A program made the position numbers and the translations under genes. From Streptococcus alactolyticus (GTDB lineage Bacteria; Bacillota; Bacilli; Lactobacillales; Streptococcaceae), in NCBI RefSeq assembly GCF_012277075.1, contig NZ_JAAXMT010000005.1:372001-436000 (forward strand): a DNA stretch of 64,000 nucleotides, given 5' to 3'. Below are positions 25,521 to 35,291 of the stretch, piece after piece. The first letter of the stretch is position 1, and every line of letters starts with the position of its first letter. Under the pieces are notes generated by a model, which was not told the origin of the DNA, made no database searches, and worked only from the letters and a program-made list of their open reading frames with translations.

Positions 25521-27476
25521 TTACTTGCTAAAAGCGGTGTTTTCTTCCAAGGTGAAGGTGACATTGTCCTCAATCCATTTACGACGTGGTTCTACCTTAT
25601 CCCCCATCAACACATTCACACGGCGTTCGGCACGCGCCAAATCATCAATGGTCACACGAATCAAGGTCCGTGTTTCAGGGTTCATAGTGGTTTCCCAAAG
25701 CTGATCAGCATTCATTTCACCCAAACCTTTGTAACGTTGGAGTTGGGCACCCTTTCCAAAACGCTGACGCAATTCTTCTAATTCACCATCGGTCCAAGCA
25801 TAAGCCACTTCCTCTTTTTTGCCCTTGCCTTTTGACATTTTGTAAAGCGGTGGCAGAGCGATATAAACGTGGCCTGCCTCGACCAAAGGGCGCATATAAC
25901 GGTAAAAGAAGGTCAACAAGAGCGTCTGAATGTGAGCACCGTCTGTATCCGCATCGGTCATGATGATAATCTTGTCATAATTAGAATTATCAACGTTAAA
26001 TTCTGCGCCAACGCCTGCACCAATCGTGTAAATCATGGTATTGATTTCTTCATTTTTGACGATATCTGACATCTTGGCTTTTGCTGTATTAAGCACCTTA
26101 CCACGTAAAGGCAAAATGGCTTGGAACTTGCGGTCACGCCCTTGTTTGGCAGAACCGCCAGCAGAATCTCCTTCGACCAAGTAAAGTTCGTTTTTCTTAG
26201 GATTTTTAGACTGGGCTGGGGTTAATTTCCCTGAAAGCAAGCCCTTGTCTTTCTTGCTCTTCTTGCCATTTCGCGATTCGTCACGCGCCTTACGAGCTGC
26301 CTCTCTAGCATCACGCGCCTTGATAGCTTTTCGAACCAAGTTGGCTGCGATTTCGCCATTTTCCAACAGGAAGTAGGTCAATTTCTCAGAAACAATGCTA
26401 TCCACAATCGGACGTGCAAGAGGGCTTCCCAGCTTATCCTTGGTTTGCCCTTCAAACTGCAAATATTCTTCAGGGACGAGAATAGATAAGACCGCAGACA
26501 AGCCTTCACGGTAATCTGAGCCTTCCAAGTTCTTGTCTTTTTCCTTGAGCAAACCAGACTTACGAGCATAGTCATTCATAGCCTTAGTAATAGCTGATTT
26601 TAGCCCTGTTTCATGCGTTCCACCATCTTTGGTGCGAACATTATTCACAAATGACAAAATGTTGTCTGAAAAGCCATCGTTGTACTGAAGAGCCACTTCC
26701 ACTTGAAAATCTTGGTCAGCTCCCTGCACAAAAATAACAGGCGTCAAGGTTTCCTTGTCTTCATTGAGGTACTCAACAAAGTCCTGCACCCCATTTTCGT
26801 AATGGAAAGCGAGGTGTTCTGGTTCTTCCAAACGATTGTCGGTCAAAGTCAAGGTGACATTTTTTAGTAAGAAGGCCGATTCTTTCAAGCGTTCCGCAAT
26901 GGTATTGAATTTAAAATCAATAGTTGAAAAAATCGTCGCATCAGGCATGAAAGTTACGGTTGTCCCTGATTGTGACTTGGGAGCTGTTCCGACCTTTTGA
27001 AGTGTGGTCACAGGTTTTCCGCCATTTTCAAAACGCTGCTTGTAAACCACACCGTCACGCGTAATCTCAACCTCAAGCCAGCTAGAAAGGGCATTAACCA
27101 CTGAAGACCCCACACCGTGCAAGCCACCAGACGTTTTGTAACCGCCTTGACCAAATTTCCCACCTGCGTGGAGAACAGTGAAAATAACCTCAACAGTCGG
27201 AATACCCATAGCGTGCTGACCTGTCGGCATCCCGCGCCCCTGGTCCTTAACCGTCACACTACCGTCGGCGTTGATAATCACATCAATCTGATTACCAAAA
27301 CCAGATAAGGCCTCATCGACAGCATTATCGACAATTTCCCAAACCAAGTGGTGCAAACCTGTTGCATCTGTTGAGCCGATGTACATCCCTGGACGTTTAC
27401 GGACAGCATCCAACCCTTCTAACACTTGAATCGCATCATCATTATAATTATTTACGTTAATTTCTTTTTTAGCCAA
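25521..27476 (-). CDS. parE: DNA topoisomerase IV subunit B ParE
   Basis: ParE supplies the ATPase gate of topoisomerase IV. The 651-residue protein has the GHKL ATPase domain (VDNAVDEALSGFG, GRGMPTGQH, GGLHGVGSSVVNALS), the transducer domain and the Toprim domain (EGDSAGGSAKQGRD; DADTDGAHIQTLLL), all in the usual order. It is first in the parE-parC operon, with TTGCAA-17-TAAGAT upstream and GGAGG before the ATG. plsY is divergent. Confidence 0.95.
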   Translation of the reverse strand: MAKKEINVNNYNDDAIQVLEGLDAVRKRPGMYIGSTDATGLHHLVWEIVDNAVDEALSGFGNQIDVIINADGSVTVKDQGRGMPTGQHAMGIPTVEVIFTVLHAGGKFGQGGYKTSGGLHGVGSSVVNALSSWLEVEITRDGVVYKQRFENGGKPVTTLQKVGTAPKSQSGTTVTFMPDATIFSTIDFKFNTIAERLKESAFLLKNVTLTLTDNRLEEPEHLAFHYENGVQDFVEYLNEDKETLTPVIFVQGADQDFQVEVALQYNDGFSDNILSFVNNVRTKDGGTHETGLKSAITKAMNDYARKSGLLKEKDKNLEGSDYREGLSAVLSILVPEEYLQFEGQTKDKLGSPLARPIVDSIVSEKLTYFLLENGEIAANLVRKAIKARDAREAARKARDESRNGKKSKKDKGLLSGKLTPAQSKNPKKNELYLVEGDSAGGSAKQGRDRKFQAILPLRGKVLNTAKAKMSDIVKNEEINTMIYTIGAGVGAEFNVDNSNYDKIIIMTDADTDGAHIQTLLLTFFYRYMRPLVEAGHVYIALPPLYKMSKGKGKKEEVAYAWTDGELEELRQRFGKGAQLQRYKGLGEMNADQLWETTMNPETRTLIRVTIDDLARAERRVNVLMGDKVEPRRKWIEDNVTFTLEENTAFSK

Positions 27477-27505
27477 AAGTGACCTCCAAATTGTTCATCT
27501 TTCTT

Positions 27506-27534
27506 ATCTTACAAGTTTTTTGACATTTTTGCAA
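27506..27534 (-). promoter_or_regulatory. Promoter of parE-parC
   Basis: -35 TTGCAA (27529-27534), 17-nt spacer, -10 TAAGAT (27506-27511), about 30 nt upstream of the parE ATG. Confidence 0.55.
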
Positions 27535-27649
27535 AAAAAATTGAAAATCCCCAGTATAACGCTATCTTTTTAAGCTTTAACCCCTCTATCTTTTCTTAAA
27601 ATCGCATGACTTTTTAAGATCTCTTTGCCCTATTGTTCCTCGACTGTGT

Positions 27650-27655
27650 TATAAT
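27650..27655 (+). promoter_or_regulatory. -10 element of plsY, set for a leaderless mRNA
   Basis: TGTTATAAT (extended -10, perfect hexamer) ends 6 nt before the A of the plsY ATG. Transcription should start at or within a base of the start codon, and no ribosome site is present. Confidence 0.6.
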
Positions 27656-27661
27656 AGGCCT

Positions 27662-28300
27662 ATGAACATTTTAGTTTTGATTATCATCGCTTATTTATTG
27701 GGGTCTATTCCGACAGGTTTATGGATTGGGCAGTGGTTTTACCATATCAACCTCAGAGAACACGGCAGTGGCAACACAGGAACAACCAATACCTTTCGTG
27801 TTTTGGGAGCTAGAGCAGGTGTCATCACCTTTTTGATTGATATGTTAAAAGGAACCCTTGCAACGCTATTGCCTCATCTATTGGGTGTAACTAGCGTATC
27901 GCCTCTAGTTATCGGGCTATTTGCCATTATCGGACATACCTTTCCTATTTTTGCTGGGTTTAAGGGTGGAAAAGCCGTGGCAACCAGCGCAGGTGTGCTT
28001 TTAGGATTTGCACCACTCTTTCTCCTTTACTTGTTTGTCGTCTTTGTCATCACGCTTTACCTTTTCAGCATGATTTCATTATCAAGTGTGGTGTCAGCAG
28101 TTGTGGCTATGGTTAGTGTTTTGGTTTTTCCCGCCTTTCACATTATCCTACCACATTATGACTGGCTATTTACAAGTATCATCATCGTAATGGCAACCAT
28201 CATCATTGTGCGACATCGTGACAATATCACTCGTATCCGAAATCACCAAGAAAACCTTATTTCTTGGGGGCTAAATTTAAGCAAACAAAAAGTGGACTAG
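27662..28300 (+). CDS. plsY: Acyl-phosphate:glycerol-3-phosphate acyltransferase PlsY
   Basis: PlsY puts the first fatty acid on glycerol-3-phosphate using acyl-phosphate made by PlsX, starting phospholipid synthesis in the membrane. The 212-residue protein has five or more membrane helices and the three family motifs [23 protein letters not shown] and [19 protein letters not shown]. The start is fixed by the family N-terminus [19 protein letters not shown], although no Shine-Dalgarno sequence precedes it and the promoter is only 6 nt away. It is divergent from parE and followed by a hairpin terminator. Confidence 0.94.
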   Translation: MNILVLIIIAYLLGSIPTGLWIGQWFYHINLREHGSGNTGTTNTFRVLGARAGVITFLIDMLKGTLATLLPHLLGVTSVSPLVIGLFAIIGHTFPIFAGFKGGKAVATSAGVLLGFAPLFLLYLFVVFVITLYLFSMISLSSVVSAVVAMVSVLVFPAFHIILPHYDWLFTSIIIVMATIIIVRHRDNITRIRNHQENLISWGLNLSKQKVD

Positions 28301-28320
28301 AACACTCTAGTTCGCTTTTC
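28290..28320 (+). terminator. Terminator of plsY
   Basis: A 12-bp stem (AAGTGGACTAGA / TCTAGTTCGCTT with two G-T pairs), loop ACAC, then TTC. It overlaps the plsY stop codon. Confidence 0.7.
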
Positions 28321-28362
28321 TGACAAATTATTTTATAAGGTATTATCATGAAATATTTTATT

Positions 28363-28378
28363 ACCCGTGGTGCTAGTT
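28363..28378 (+). repeat. Left terminal inverted repeat of the IS982 element
   Basis: ACCCGTGGTGCTAGTT; 16 of 16 bases match the complement of the right end. Confidence 0.85.
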
Positions 28379-28882
28379 GAAAAATCTCAAATTATAAACC
28401 CAAATAATACTTTCTAACCACAGTTCCAGTCCGCATAAGCTACGAACAAGGGGTCTTTGAATATCAAATTCTGTACAGAGTACCGAAAATCTCGTTTCAA
28501 TAGTTCGTCGTTTAGCCATTAATTTCCAATTATCATGATGTTTAGCTTCGCTCATGTTTTGACGTAACGGTGTCCAAAGCTGGTATCATTTTTGTGCTAA
28601 TCGTTGCTTCAATGATTGGCTAATATAGCCTAAATCCGCTAAAATAATAGGAAAATTGGTATCTTCTAGTAATTCCTCACAGGCTTTACTATCATGGGGT
28701 GATGCAGGTGTCACGAGGTCGTTCACAACGTAACCTGATAAGGTTACCAACATACGCACCTTGAAACCATAAAACCACATTTGTTTAGTTGAATTAAAGG
28801 AAATATCAGCCTGTTCGTCCCGAAAAATCCTAGTTTTAAAATTTCTAAGATGAGATTTAGCGGTATACTGTAAATGGCTCAT
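28373..28882 (-). pseudogene. IS982-family transposase, truncated and interrupted
   Basis: One continuous reading frame from 28882 to 28373 gives about 169 residues with a TGA after RLAQK, where a Gly codon (GGA) would be expected, continuing YQLWTPLRQN. The N-terminal start MSHLQYTA is joined directly to KSHLRNFKTRIFRDEQADISF, so the first part of the catalytic domain has been deleted. DDE-type landmarks remain (TPASPHDSKA; PIILADLGYIS; ETRFSVLCTEFD). It cannot make an active enzyme. Confidence 0.85.
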
Positions 28883-28950
28883 TTAGACTACCTTCTGTTT
28901 AGTTGTCACTTACAGTATAGTCCATTTGGGCTTTTTCGTATCTTAAATTT

Positions 28951-28966
28951 AACTAGCACCACGGGT
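28951..28966 (-). repeat. Right terminal inverted repeat of the IS982 element
   Basis: AACTAGCACCACGGGT, the exact complement of the left end. Confidence 0.85.
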
Positions 28967-29038
28967 AGTTTATTATTTTTATCTTTGTTTTTTCAATCTA
29001 TCTTTGGATTTCAGAAACCGATTAAAAGGAGAATGCAA

Positions 29039-29233
29039 ATGATTGACGTTTTATCAAAACAGGAATTGCTACACTTACTAACCAACAACTCACGTTATCA
29101 AATTGCTAAAGCGACTGGCATTTCAGAGCGAACTCTCGCAAATTATGTAAACGGCATTACTGATATCGGACGCATGTCTTACGACAACGCTATTAAGCTA
29201 ACGCAATACGCCAAGGAAAATAACCTCGACTAA
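29039..29233 (+). CDS. Very small XRE-type helix-turn-helix protein
   Basis: A 64-residue protein consisting almost only of a DNA-binding helix-turn-helix (LLTNNSRYQIAKATGISERTLANYVNG, about 9-36) and a short helical tail. It is probably a dimeric regulator; targets are unknown. The ATG at 29039 lies 7 nt after AAGGAG; an ATG two codons earlier sits too close to the site. The IS982 remnant lies about 70 bp upstream and disrupted a small hydrophobic frame that would have ended just before this ribosome site. A terminator follows the stop. Confidence 0.7.
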   Translation: MIDVLSKQELLHLLTNNSRYQIAKATGISERTLANYVNGITDIGRMSYDNAIKLTQYAKENNLD

Positions 29234-29264
29234 AACAACCGCACTCATCATGAGCACGGTTTTA
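29233..29264 (+). terminator. Terminator of the small XRE gene
   Basis: AACCG and CTCAT pair with ATGAG and CGGTT around a single-base loop with two small internal mismatches; TTTT follows. Moderate quality but well placed. Confidence 0.6.
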
Positions 29265-29270
29265 ATATGC

Positions 29271-29288
29271 TAAAAGCCTGTTAGGCTT
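29271..29288 (-). terminator. Terminator-like hairpin at the end of pyrC
   Basis: AAGCCT / AGGCTT stem with loop AAC followed by TTAG on the minus strand; overlaps the pyrC stop. The T-run is weak. Confidence 0.4.
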
Positions 29289-30549
29289 GATAAACAACTT
29301 TACCATCACAAATCGTGTATTTGACCACACCTTTTAAGGTTTCACCGATAAATGGCGAATTAGATGCTTTTGAAGCAAATTGGTCAGACACCACGCGGTC
29401 TTCCTTATCCGCGAAAATCACAATGTCCGCTGGCCCATTTTCTGCCAAATAACCCGCATCAAAGTCATAAAGCGATGATGGATTGATGGTCATTTTAGCC
29501 AACAATTCTGACAAGGTCAAATCACCTGTTTCCACCAAGTTGGTCAAGCCCAGTGACAATGACGTTTCTAGCCCTGTCATTCCTGATGGGGCTTTTGTGA
29601 TATCATCCACGTTCTTTTCATCTGCGTGGTGAGGGGCATGGTCTGTCGCAATCACAGAAATCACGCCAGATTTCAAGCCTTCAATCACGCCTAAACGGTC
29701 TTTTTCCGTACGAAGAGGAGGATTCATCTTAGCAGCTGCCCCTTTAATCAATAGCAAATCTTCTGTTTTTGAGAAATGTTGCGGTGCTGCTTCTGCTGTG
29801 ATATGAGCCCCTAATTGTTGGGCAAACTCAACCACTTTCACTGATTCCGCTTTTGATAAATGTTGGATGTGCAAGTGAACGCCGCGGTCATAAGCAATCA
29901 TAACATCACGCGCAATCATGCTGTATTCTGCCACACCTGTTGCCCCACAAAAATGGAATTTGTCTTGGGCAATGTGTTCGTTAAAACCAAGAATGCCATT
30001 CAATTCAGGGTCCTCTTCATGCACGGCAAGGAAAGTATTATTAGCCTTAGCCAAGTCAAGAGCCTCTTTCAAGACCTTGCTGCTTTGAAGGGGAATACCG
30101 TCATCAGAAAAACTGAGGGCCCCATTTTCAAGCAAAGCCTTGAAGTCCGTCAAATGTTGACCATCAAAATTTTTGGTAATTGTGGCATTGGTATAGACGT
30201 GAATGTCCTCTTTTGCCGCGCTGGCCAAAACCTCTTTCAAGGTTGCCACATCTGAAATAGTGGGATTGGTATTTGCCATCATGACAACTGAGGTAAAGCC
30301 ACCCGCAGCAGCCGCAAGAGCACCTGTGTGAATGTCTTCCTTGTGTGTTTGACCAGGTTCACGGAAATGCACGTGAATATCCACCAAACCAGGCGCTACA
30401 ACGAGCCCAGTTGCATCAATCACCTCGGCACCATTTTCCTCAATAAATTCAGCGATTTTCACCACTTTTTTGCCATCAACAAGGACATCTGCAACCTGAT
30501 CAAATCCAGATTGAGGGTCAACAACACGACCATTTTTAATCAATAACAT
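29281..30549 (-). CDS. pyrC: Dihydroorotase PyrC
   Basis: PyrC closes carbamoyl-aspartate to dihydroorotate, the third step of pyrimidine synthesis. The 422-residue zinc-dependent amidohydrolase (class I) has the metal motif [16 protein letters not shown], a later histidine in [11 protein letters not shown] and the aspartate motif IATDHAPHH. It follows ung by 12 nt and is not next to the other pyr operons' attenuators, so it is probably transcribed with ung. Confidence 0.93.
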   Translation of the reverse strand: MLLIKNGRVVDPQSGFDQVADVLVDGKKVVKIAEFIEENGAEVIDATGLVVAPGLVDIHVHFREPGQTHKEDIHTGALAAAAGGFTSVVMMANTNPTISDVATLKEVLASAAKEDIHVYTNATITKNFDGQHLTDFKALLENGALSFSDDGIPLQSSKVLKEALDLAKANNTFLAVHEEDPELNGILGFNEHIAQDKFHFCGATGVAEYSMIARDVMIAYDRGVHLHIQHLSKAESVKVVEFAQQLGAHITAEAAPQHFSKTEDLLLIKGAAAKMNPPLRTEKDRLGVIEGLKSGVISVIATDHAPHHADEKNVDDITKAPSGMTGLETSLSLGLTNLVETGDLTLSELLAKMTINPSSLYDFDAGYLAENGPADIVIFADKEDRVVSDQFASKASNSPFIGETLKGVVKYTICDGKVVYQA

Positions 30550-30561
30550 AGTAAACTCCTA

Positions 30562-31215
30562 TCATTCTAACCAGTCAATAGGTTCAAGACCGTCTTGAGT
30601 TAAGTAAGCATTTGTTCGTGAAAAGGGATGGCTACCAAAGAAACCTCGATAAGCCGACAAGGGACTTGGATGCGCACTTTCAATGACATGATGAATGGGA
30701 TTGGTCACCAAAGCTTTTTTCTTGCGAGCATAACCACCCCACAAGATAAAGACAACTGGGGTTTCTTTTTCATTTACCACCTTGATAATGGCGTCTGTAA
30801 AAGGCTCCCAAATTTGTCCAGCGTGTCCATTGGCACGCCCTGCTGGCACGGTCAAACAAGCATTTAAAAGAAGAACACCTCGCTCAGCCCAAGAAGTCAA
30901 ATCATGGTGGTCCCGCTGTCCCACATCATCAGCTAATTCTTTGAGAATATTTTGCAATGACGGAGGAGCTGGAATGTCCTCAGGAACGGAAAAAGATAAG
31001 CCCTGAGCTTGATTGGGACCATGATAAGGGTCTTGCCCAATAATGACCACCTTCACCGCCTCCAAAGGCGTGGTCTGAATGGCATTGAACACTTTCTCGC
31101 GCGGTGGATAAACCACTCCAGCTTGATAGACCTCATCCATAAAATGATTGATTCTAGCAAAATAATGCTCTGGCAATTCCTTTTTGATTAAGTCATGCCA
31201 TTTTGAATGCTGCAT
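30562..31215 (-). CDS. ung: Uracil-DNA glycosylase Ung
   Basis: Ung removes uracil from DNA. The 217-residue family 1 enzyme has the water-activating motif [19 protein letters not shown] (near residue 60) and the [13 protein letters not shown] leucine loop. I use the ATG at 31213-31215 preceded by GGGAG; the frame extends 81 nt further without a site. It lies between the PEBP-like gene (10 nt) and pyrC (12 nt), so the three likely share a transcript. Confidence 0.94.
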   Translation of the reverse strand: MQHSKWHDLIKKELPEHYFARINHFMDEVYQAGVVYPPREKVFNAIQTTPLEAVKVVIIGQDPYHGPNQAQGLSFSVPEDIPAPPSLQNILKELADDVGQRDHHDLTSWAERGVLLLNACLTVPAGRANGHAGQIWEPFTDAIIKVVNEKETPVVFILWGGYARKKKALVTNPIHHVIESAHPSPLSAYRGFFGSHPFSRTNAYLTQDGLEPIDWLE

Positions 31216-31225
31216 AGTGACTCCC

Positions 31226-31726
31226 TTAACATCTTCCCACAAGTTCAATATCAGCTTTTGCCAAGACATGACCCGCCATTTCACGACGGAGGTCATTTAA
31301 GTAAAAGCCGTCTTTCACAGGCAATTCACAATCCAAGGCATAAACCGTCAAGGTATAGAGATGGTCTTCATCTGGCGGACAAGGTCCTGTGTACCCTTCA
31401 TCAATGCTAGTATAAGCTCCCCTAAAGAAAGGACTTGCCAAACTATTTTTGCCATGCACGTGGTTTTCATCCACGCGAGCAAAATCTTCTAAAATAAGGG
31501 CATTACTTGCAGGCACATTAGCCACTACCCAATGGATAAAGGTAAACCCGCAAACAGGGATTGAATCATAATCCACAAAAGTCCAAGCAAAGGTTTTGGT
31601 GTTTTCAGGTGCCTCTTCAATGATAAAAGGAAAAGACACAACGGGCTTTTCAGCCACCTTAACGTCAGAAGCCTTCGTATAAAAGTCTGGCAAAATCTGA
31701 TCATCAAACGGACATGAAATTTTCAT
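31226..31726 (-). CDS. YbhB/YbcL family protein (PEBP-like, Raf kinase inhibitor-like)
   Basis: A 166-residue phosphatidylethanolamine-binding-protein fold. Family marks are [26 protein letters not shown] and the C-terminal [19 protein letters not shown] segment, which form the anion pocket. Bacterial members have no agreed function. It is cytoplasmic, without signal peptide. It follows pyrE (through a hairpin) and precedes ung by 10 nt. Confidence 0.85.
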   Translation of the reverse strand: MKISCPFDDQILPDFYTKASDVKVAEKPVVSFPFIIEEAPENTKTFAWTFVDYDSIPVCGFTFIHWVVANVPASNALILEDFARVDENHVHGKNSLASPFFRGAYTSIDEGYTGPCPPDEDHLYTLTVYALDCELPVKDGFYLNDLRREMAGHVLAKADIELVGRC

Positions 31727-31753
31727 CTGCTACTCCTCTCATTCTTCCAATCA

Positions 31754-31788
31754 ACAAAGCTAGCCACCAAGACCAGTCTTAGTGGCTA
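31754..31788 (-). terminator. Hairpin behind pyrE
   Basis: A 13-bp stem with two G-T pairs (TAGCCACTAAGAC / GTCTTGGTGGCTA) lies 10 nt after the pyrE stop. The following GCTTTGTT is only moderately T-rich, so some read-through into the PEBP-like gene is likely. Confidence 0.5.
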
Positions 31789-31797
31789 AATACCAAC

Positions 31798-32427
31798 TTA
31801 GTCACGCCAAGTTTCTTGATTTTCTTTAAATTTGTGCAATAAGTCAAGGTCTTCTTCAGAGATATAGCCTTGTACTTTTGCCACCTTGATCAATTCGGTG
31901 TAGTTTGACAAGGTTACCAATTTCACACCAGCTTTGGCAAAGTTTTCAGCAGCTTTTGGCAATTCATAAGTGAAAATAGCCACAACACCAATGACATCTG
32001 CCCCTTCGCGTTCAGCCGCAGCCACAGCGTCTAAAACAGAACCACCTGTTGAGATAAGGTCTTCAACGACAACCATTTTTTGACCTTTTGTCACGCGACC
32101 TTCAATTTGATTACCAGCTCCATGATCTTTTGGTTTGCTACGGATATAAGCAAAAGGAAGATCCATTTTATCAGCGATGATAGCTCCGTGTGGAATACCT
32201 GCTGTCGCTGTTCCCGCGATGACTTCCACTTCTGGAAATGCTTCTTTGATTTTTTCTACAAATCCATTTTCAATCAACGTACGTGTTTCAGGATAAGCCA
32301 AAGTCACACGGTTATCCGTGTAAATCGGTGATTTAATCCCAGATGCCCAAGTAAATGGATCATTTGGTTTCAAGTAAACAGCTTGAATATCCAGTAAATC
32401 TGATGCAATTTGTGATGCTAAAGTCAT
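31798..32427 (-). CDS. pyrE: Orotate phosphoribosyltransferase PyrE
   Basis: PyrE joins orotate to PRPP giving OMP. The 209-residue protein has the PRPP loop [17 protein letters not shown] and the flexible-loop lysines in [15 protein letters not shown]. It follows pyrF by 46 nt, in the reverse of reaction order, forming a pyrF-pyrE unit under the PyrR attenuator upstream of pyrF. Confidence 0.94.
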   Translation of the reverse strand: MTLASQIASDLLDIQAVYLKPNDPFTWASGIKSPIYTDNRVTLAYPETRTLIENGFVEKIKEAFPEVEVIAGTATAGIPHGAIIADKMDLPFAYIRSKPKDHGAGNQIEGRVTKGQKMVVVEDLISTGGSVLDAVAAAEREGADVIGVVAIFTYELPKAAENFAKAGVKLVTLSNYTELIKVAKVQGYISEEDLDLLHKFKENQETWRD

Positions 32428-32473
32428 AATATTCCTCTTTTCTATCTTGGTATTTCAATATAGTATTCTAATA

Positions 32474-33166
32474 CTAAGCGTTCCATTCATCGTAAATAGC
32501 CTTGTAGGCCGCAACTGGGTCTGGCGCTTGCGTAATAGGGCGTCCCACCACGATATAGCTTGATCCAATCGCGTTTGCTTGGCTTGGTGTCATGACACGT
32601 TTTTGGTCACCAACCGCAGCACCTGCTGGGCGAATACCTGGCGTCAAACAAACAAAATCATCAGACGTTGCTTCTTTAATGACCGCCACTTCACGAGCCG
32701 AACAAACCACACCATCAAGCCCAGCTTCAGCTGTTTTCTTGGCATAATGCACAACAGACTCTACCAAGCTGGTTTGGATATTTTGGTCAGCTTTCATTTG
32801 CTCATCAGATGTTGACGTTAATTGGGTAACTGCAATGAGTTTTGGACCGTCTCCCAGTCCTTCGCGAGCAGCTTTCATCATTTCAACACCACCAGCAGCG
32901 TGAACATTGGTCATGTCAACACCCAATTCTGCCAGCACACGCATGGCTGATTTGACAGTATTCGGAATGTCATGCAATTTCAAATCTAGAAAAACAGAGT
33001 GCCCAAGTGATTTGACATAGCGGACAATCTCAGGCCCAACGGCATAGTATAATTCCATACCAATCTTGACATATAATGTTTCATCCTCAGGAAACAAGGC
33101 TAAAAAGGCTTTGACTTCCTCAAATGATGGAAAATCAAGGGCAATAACGGGACGACTTTCGTGCAT
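32474..33166 (-). CDS. pyrF: Orotidine 5'-phosphate decarboxylase PyrF
   Basis: PyrF removes CO2 from OMP to give UMP. The 230-residue TIM barrel has the catalytic [11 protein letters not shown] motif (Asp-Lys-Asp network) and [11 protein letters not shown] at the N-terminus; the phosphate loop PGIRPAG is near residue 185. The ATG at 33164-33166 follows AAAAGGAG. The longer open frame upstream is the attenuator leader, not coding. Confidence 0.94.
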   Translation of the reverse strand: MHESRPVIALDFPSFEEVKAFLALFPEDETLYVKIGMELYYAVGPEIVRYVKSLGHSVFLDLKLHDIPNTVKSAMRVLAELGVDMTNVHAAGGVEMMKAAREGLGDGPKLIAVTQLTSTSDEQMKADQNIQTSLVESVVHYAKKTAEAGLDGVVCSAREVAVIKEATSDDFVCLTPGIRPAGAAVGDQKRVMTPSQANAIGSSYIVVGRPITQAPDPVAAYKAIYDEWNA

Positions 33167-33187
33167 ACTTTCTCCTTTTCTACAAAG

Positions 33188-33209
33188 AAAACCTCGCCAG
33201 GGCGAGGTC
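33188..33209 (-). terminator. Attenuator terminator upstream of pyrF
   Basis: GACCTCGCC / GGCGAGGTT stem followed by TTTTCTTT on the minus strand, 20 nt before the pyrF ATG. Its CTCGCC strand can also pair with GGCGAG in the PyrR-binding hairpin, giving the alternative antiterminator. Confidence 0.8.
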
Positions 33210-33256
33210 ACACAAAAAGTAGGGTAGCGTACACCCATCTATCTTCTTTTGTTAGC

Positions 33257-33291
33257 AACCTTTCTCGCCTCTCTGGACTCAATTAAAGGTT
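33257..33291 (-). promoter_or_regulatory. PyrR-binding anti-antiterminator hairpin of the pyrF-pyrE leader
   Basis: AACCTTT / AAAGGTT closes a hairpin whose upper part holds AGTCCAGAGAGGC, matching the known PyrR-binding consensus ARUCCNGNGAGGYU. PyrR with UMP would stabilise it and permit termination at 33188-33209. Confidence 0.85.
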
Positions 33292-33305
33292 ATTCAGTTG
33301 TTATT

Positions 33306-33334
33306 ATTATAGCTTTTTTTGCTAATAAAGTCAA
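33306..33334 (-). promoter_or_regulatory. Promoter of pyrF-pyrE
   Basis: -35 TTGACT (33329-33334), 17-nt spacer, -10 TATAAT (33306-33311), placed just ahead of the PyrR leader and 5 nt downstream of the pyrD stop. Confidence 0.75.
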
Positions 33335-33338
33335 AATC

Positions 33339-35101
<1,763 letters not shown>

Positions 35102-35119
35102 AACTCTTCCTTTCCTGAC

Positions 35120-35149
35120 AAAAAAACCTTGCCCAAAACAGGCAAGGTT
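35120..35149 (-). terminator. Attenuator terminator upstream of pyrK
   Basis: AACCTTGCC / GGCAAGGTT stem (9 bp) followed by seven T on the minus strand, 20 nt before the pyrK start. ACCTTGC can alternatively pair with GCAAGGT of the PyrR hairpin. Confidence 0.85.
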
Positions 35150-35211
35150 ACAGCAAATAAGCAGAAAATTCCAACGCACTTCTCCACTTATCATTATCCA
35201 TTTTTGCAGTC

Positions 35212-35244
35212 ACCTTGCAAGTCTCTCTGGACTCAATTAAAGGT
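35212..35244 (-). promoter_or_regulatory. PyrR-binding anti-antiterminator hairpin of the pyrK-pyrD leader
   Basis: ACCTT / AAGGT closes a hairpin containing AGTCCAGAGAGAC, near-identical to the pyrF copy and matching the PyrR consensus. About 60 nt separate it from the terminator. Confidence 0.85.
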
Positions 35245-35259
35245 TTTTAAATTTTGCTC

Positions 35260-35288
35260 ATTATAACGTAAATCGCTTAACTTGTCAA
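35260..35288 (-). promoter_or_regulatory. Promoter of pyrK-pyrD
   Basis: -35 TTGACA (35283-35288), 17-nt spacer, -10 TATAAT (35260-35265): a full consensus promoter, as fits control by attenuation rather than by initiation. Confidence 0.85.
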
Positions 35289-35291
35289 ATC

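Larger units (their letters stand above)
28363..28966. mobile_element. IS982-family insertion sequence, internally deleted
   Basis: Perfect 16-bp terminal inverted repeats, ACCCGTGGTGCTAGTT at 28363-28378 and its complement at 28951-28966, enclose 604 bp. Intact IS982 elements are about 1 kb, so some 350-400 bp are missing. Flanking 8-mers ATTTTATT and AGTTTATT match at 7 of 8 positions and look like an old target duplication. The transposase is also broken by a stop codon. Confidence 0.85.

Noticed and set aside
29039..29233. Small XRE protein as an antitoxin of a toxin-antitoxin pair
   Set aside because: No toxin-like partner gene remains next to it; only the inferred disrupted hydrophobic frame, reported separately.
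33240..33310. CTTTAATTGAGTCCAGAGAG occurring twice (33 kb and 35 kb) as a mobile repeat
   Set aside because: Both copies are PyrR-binding hairpins in pyr leaders; no other repeat features.
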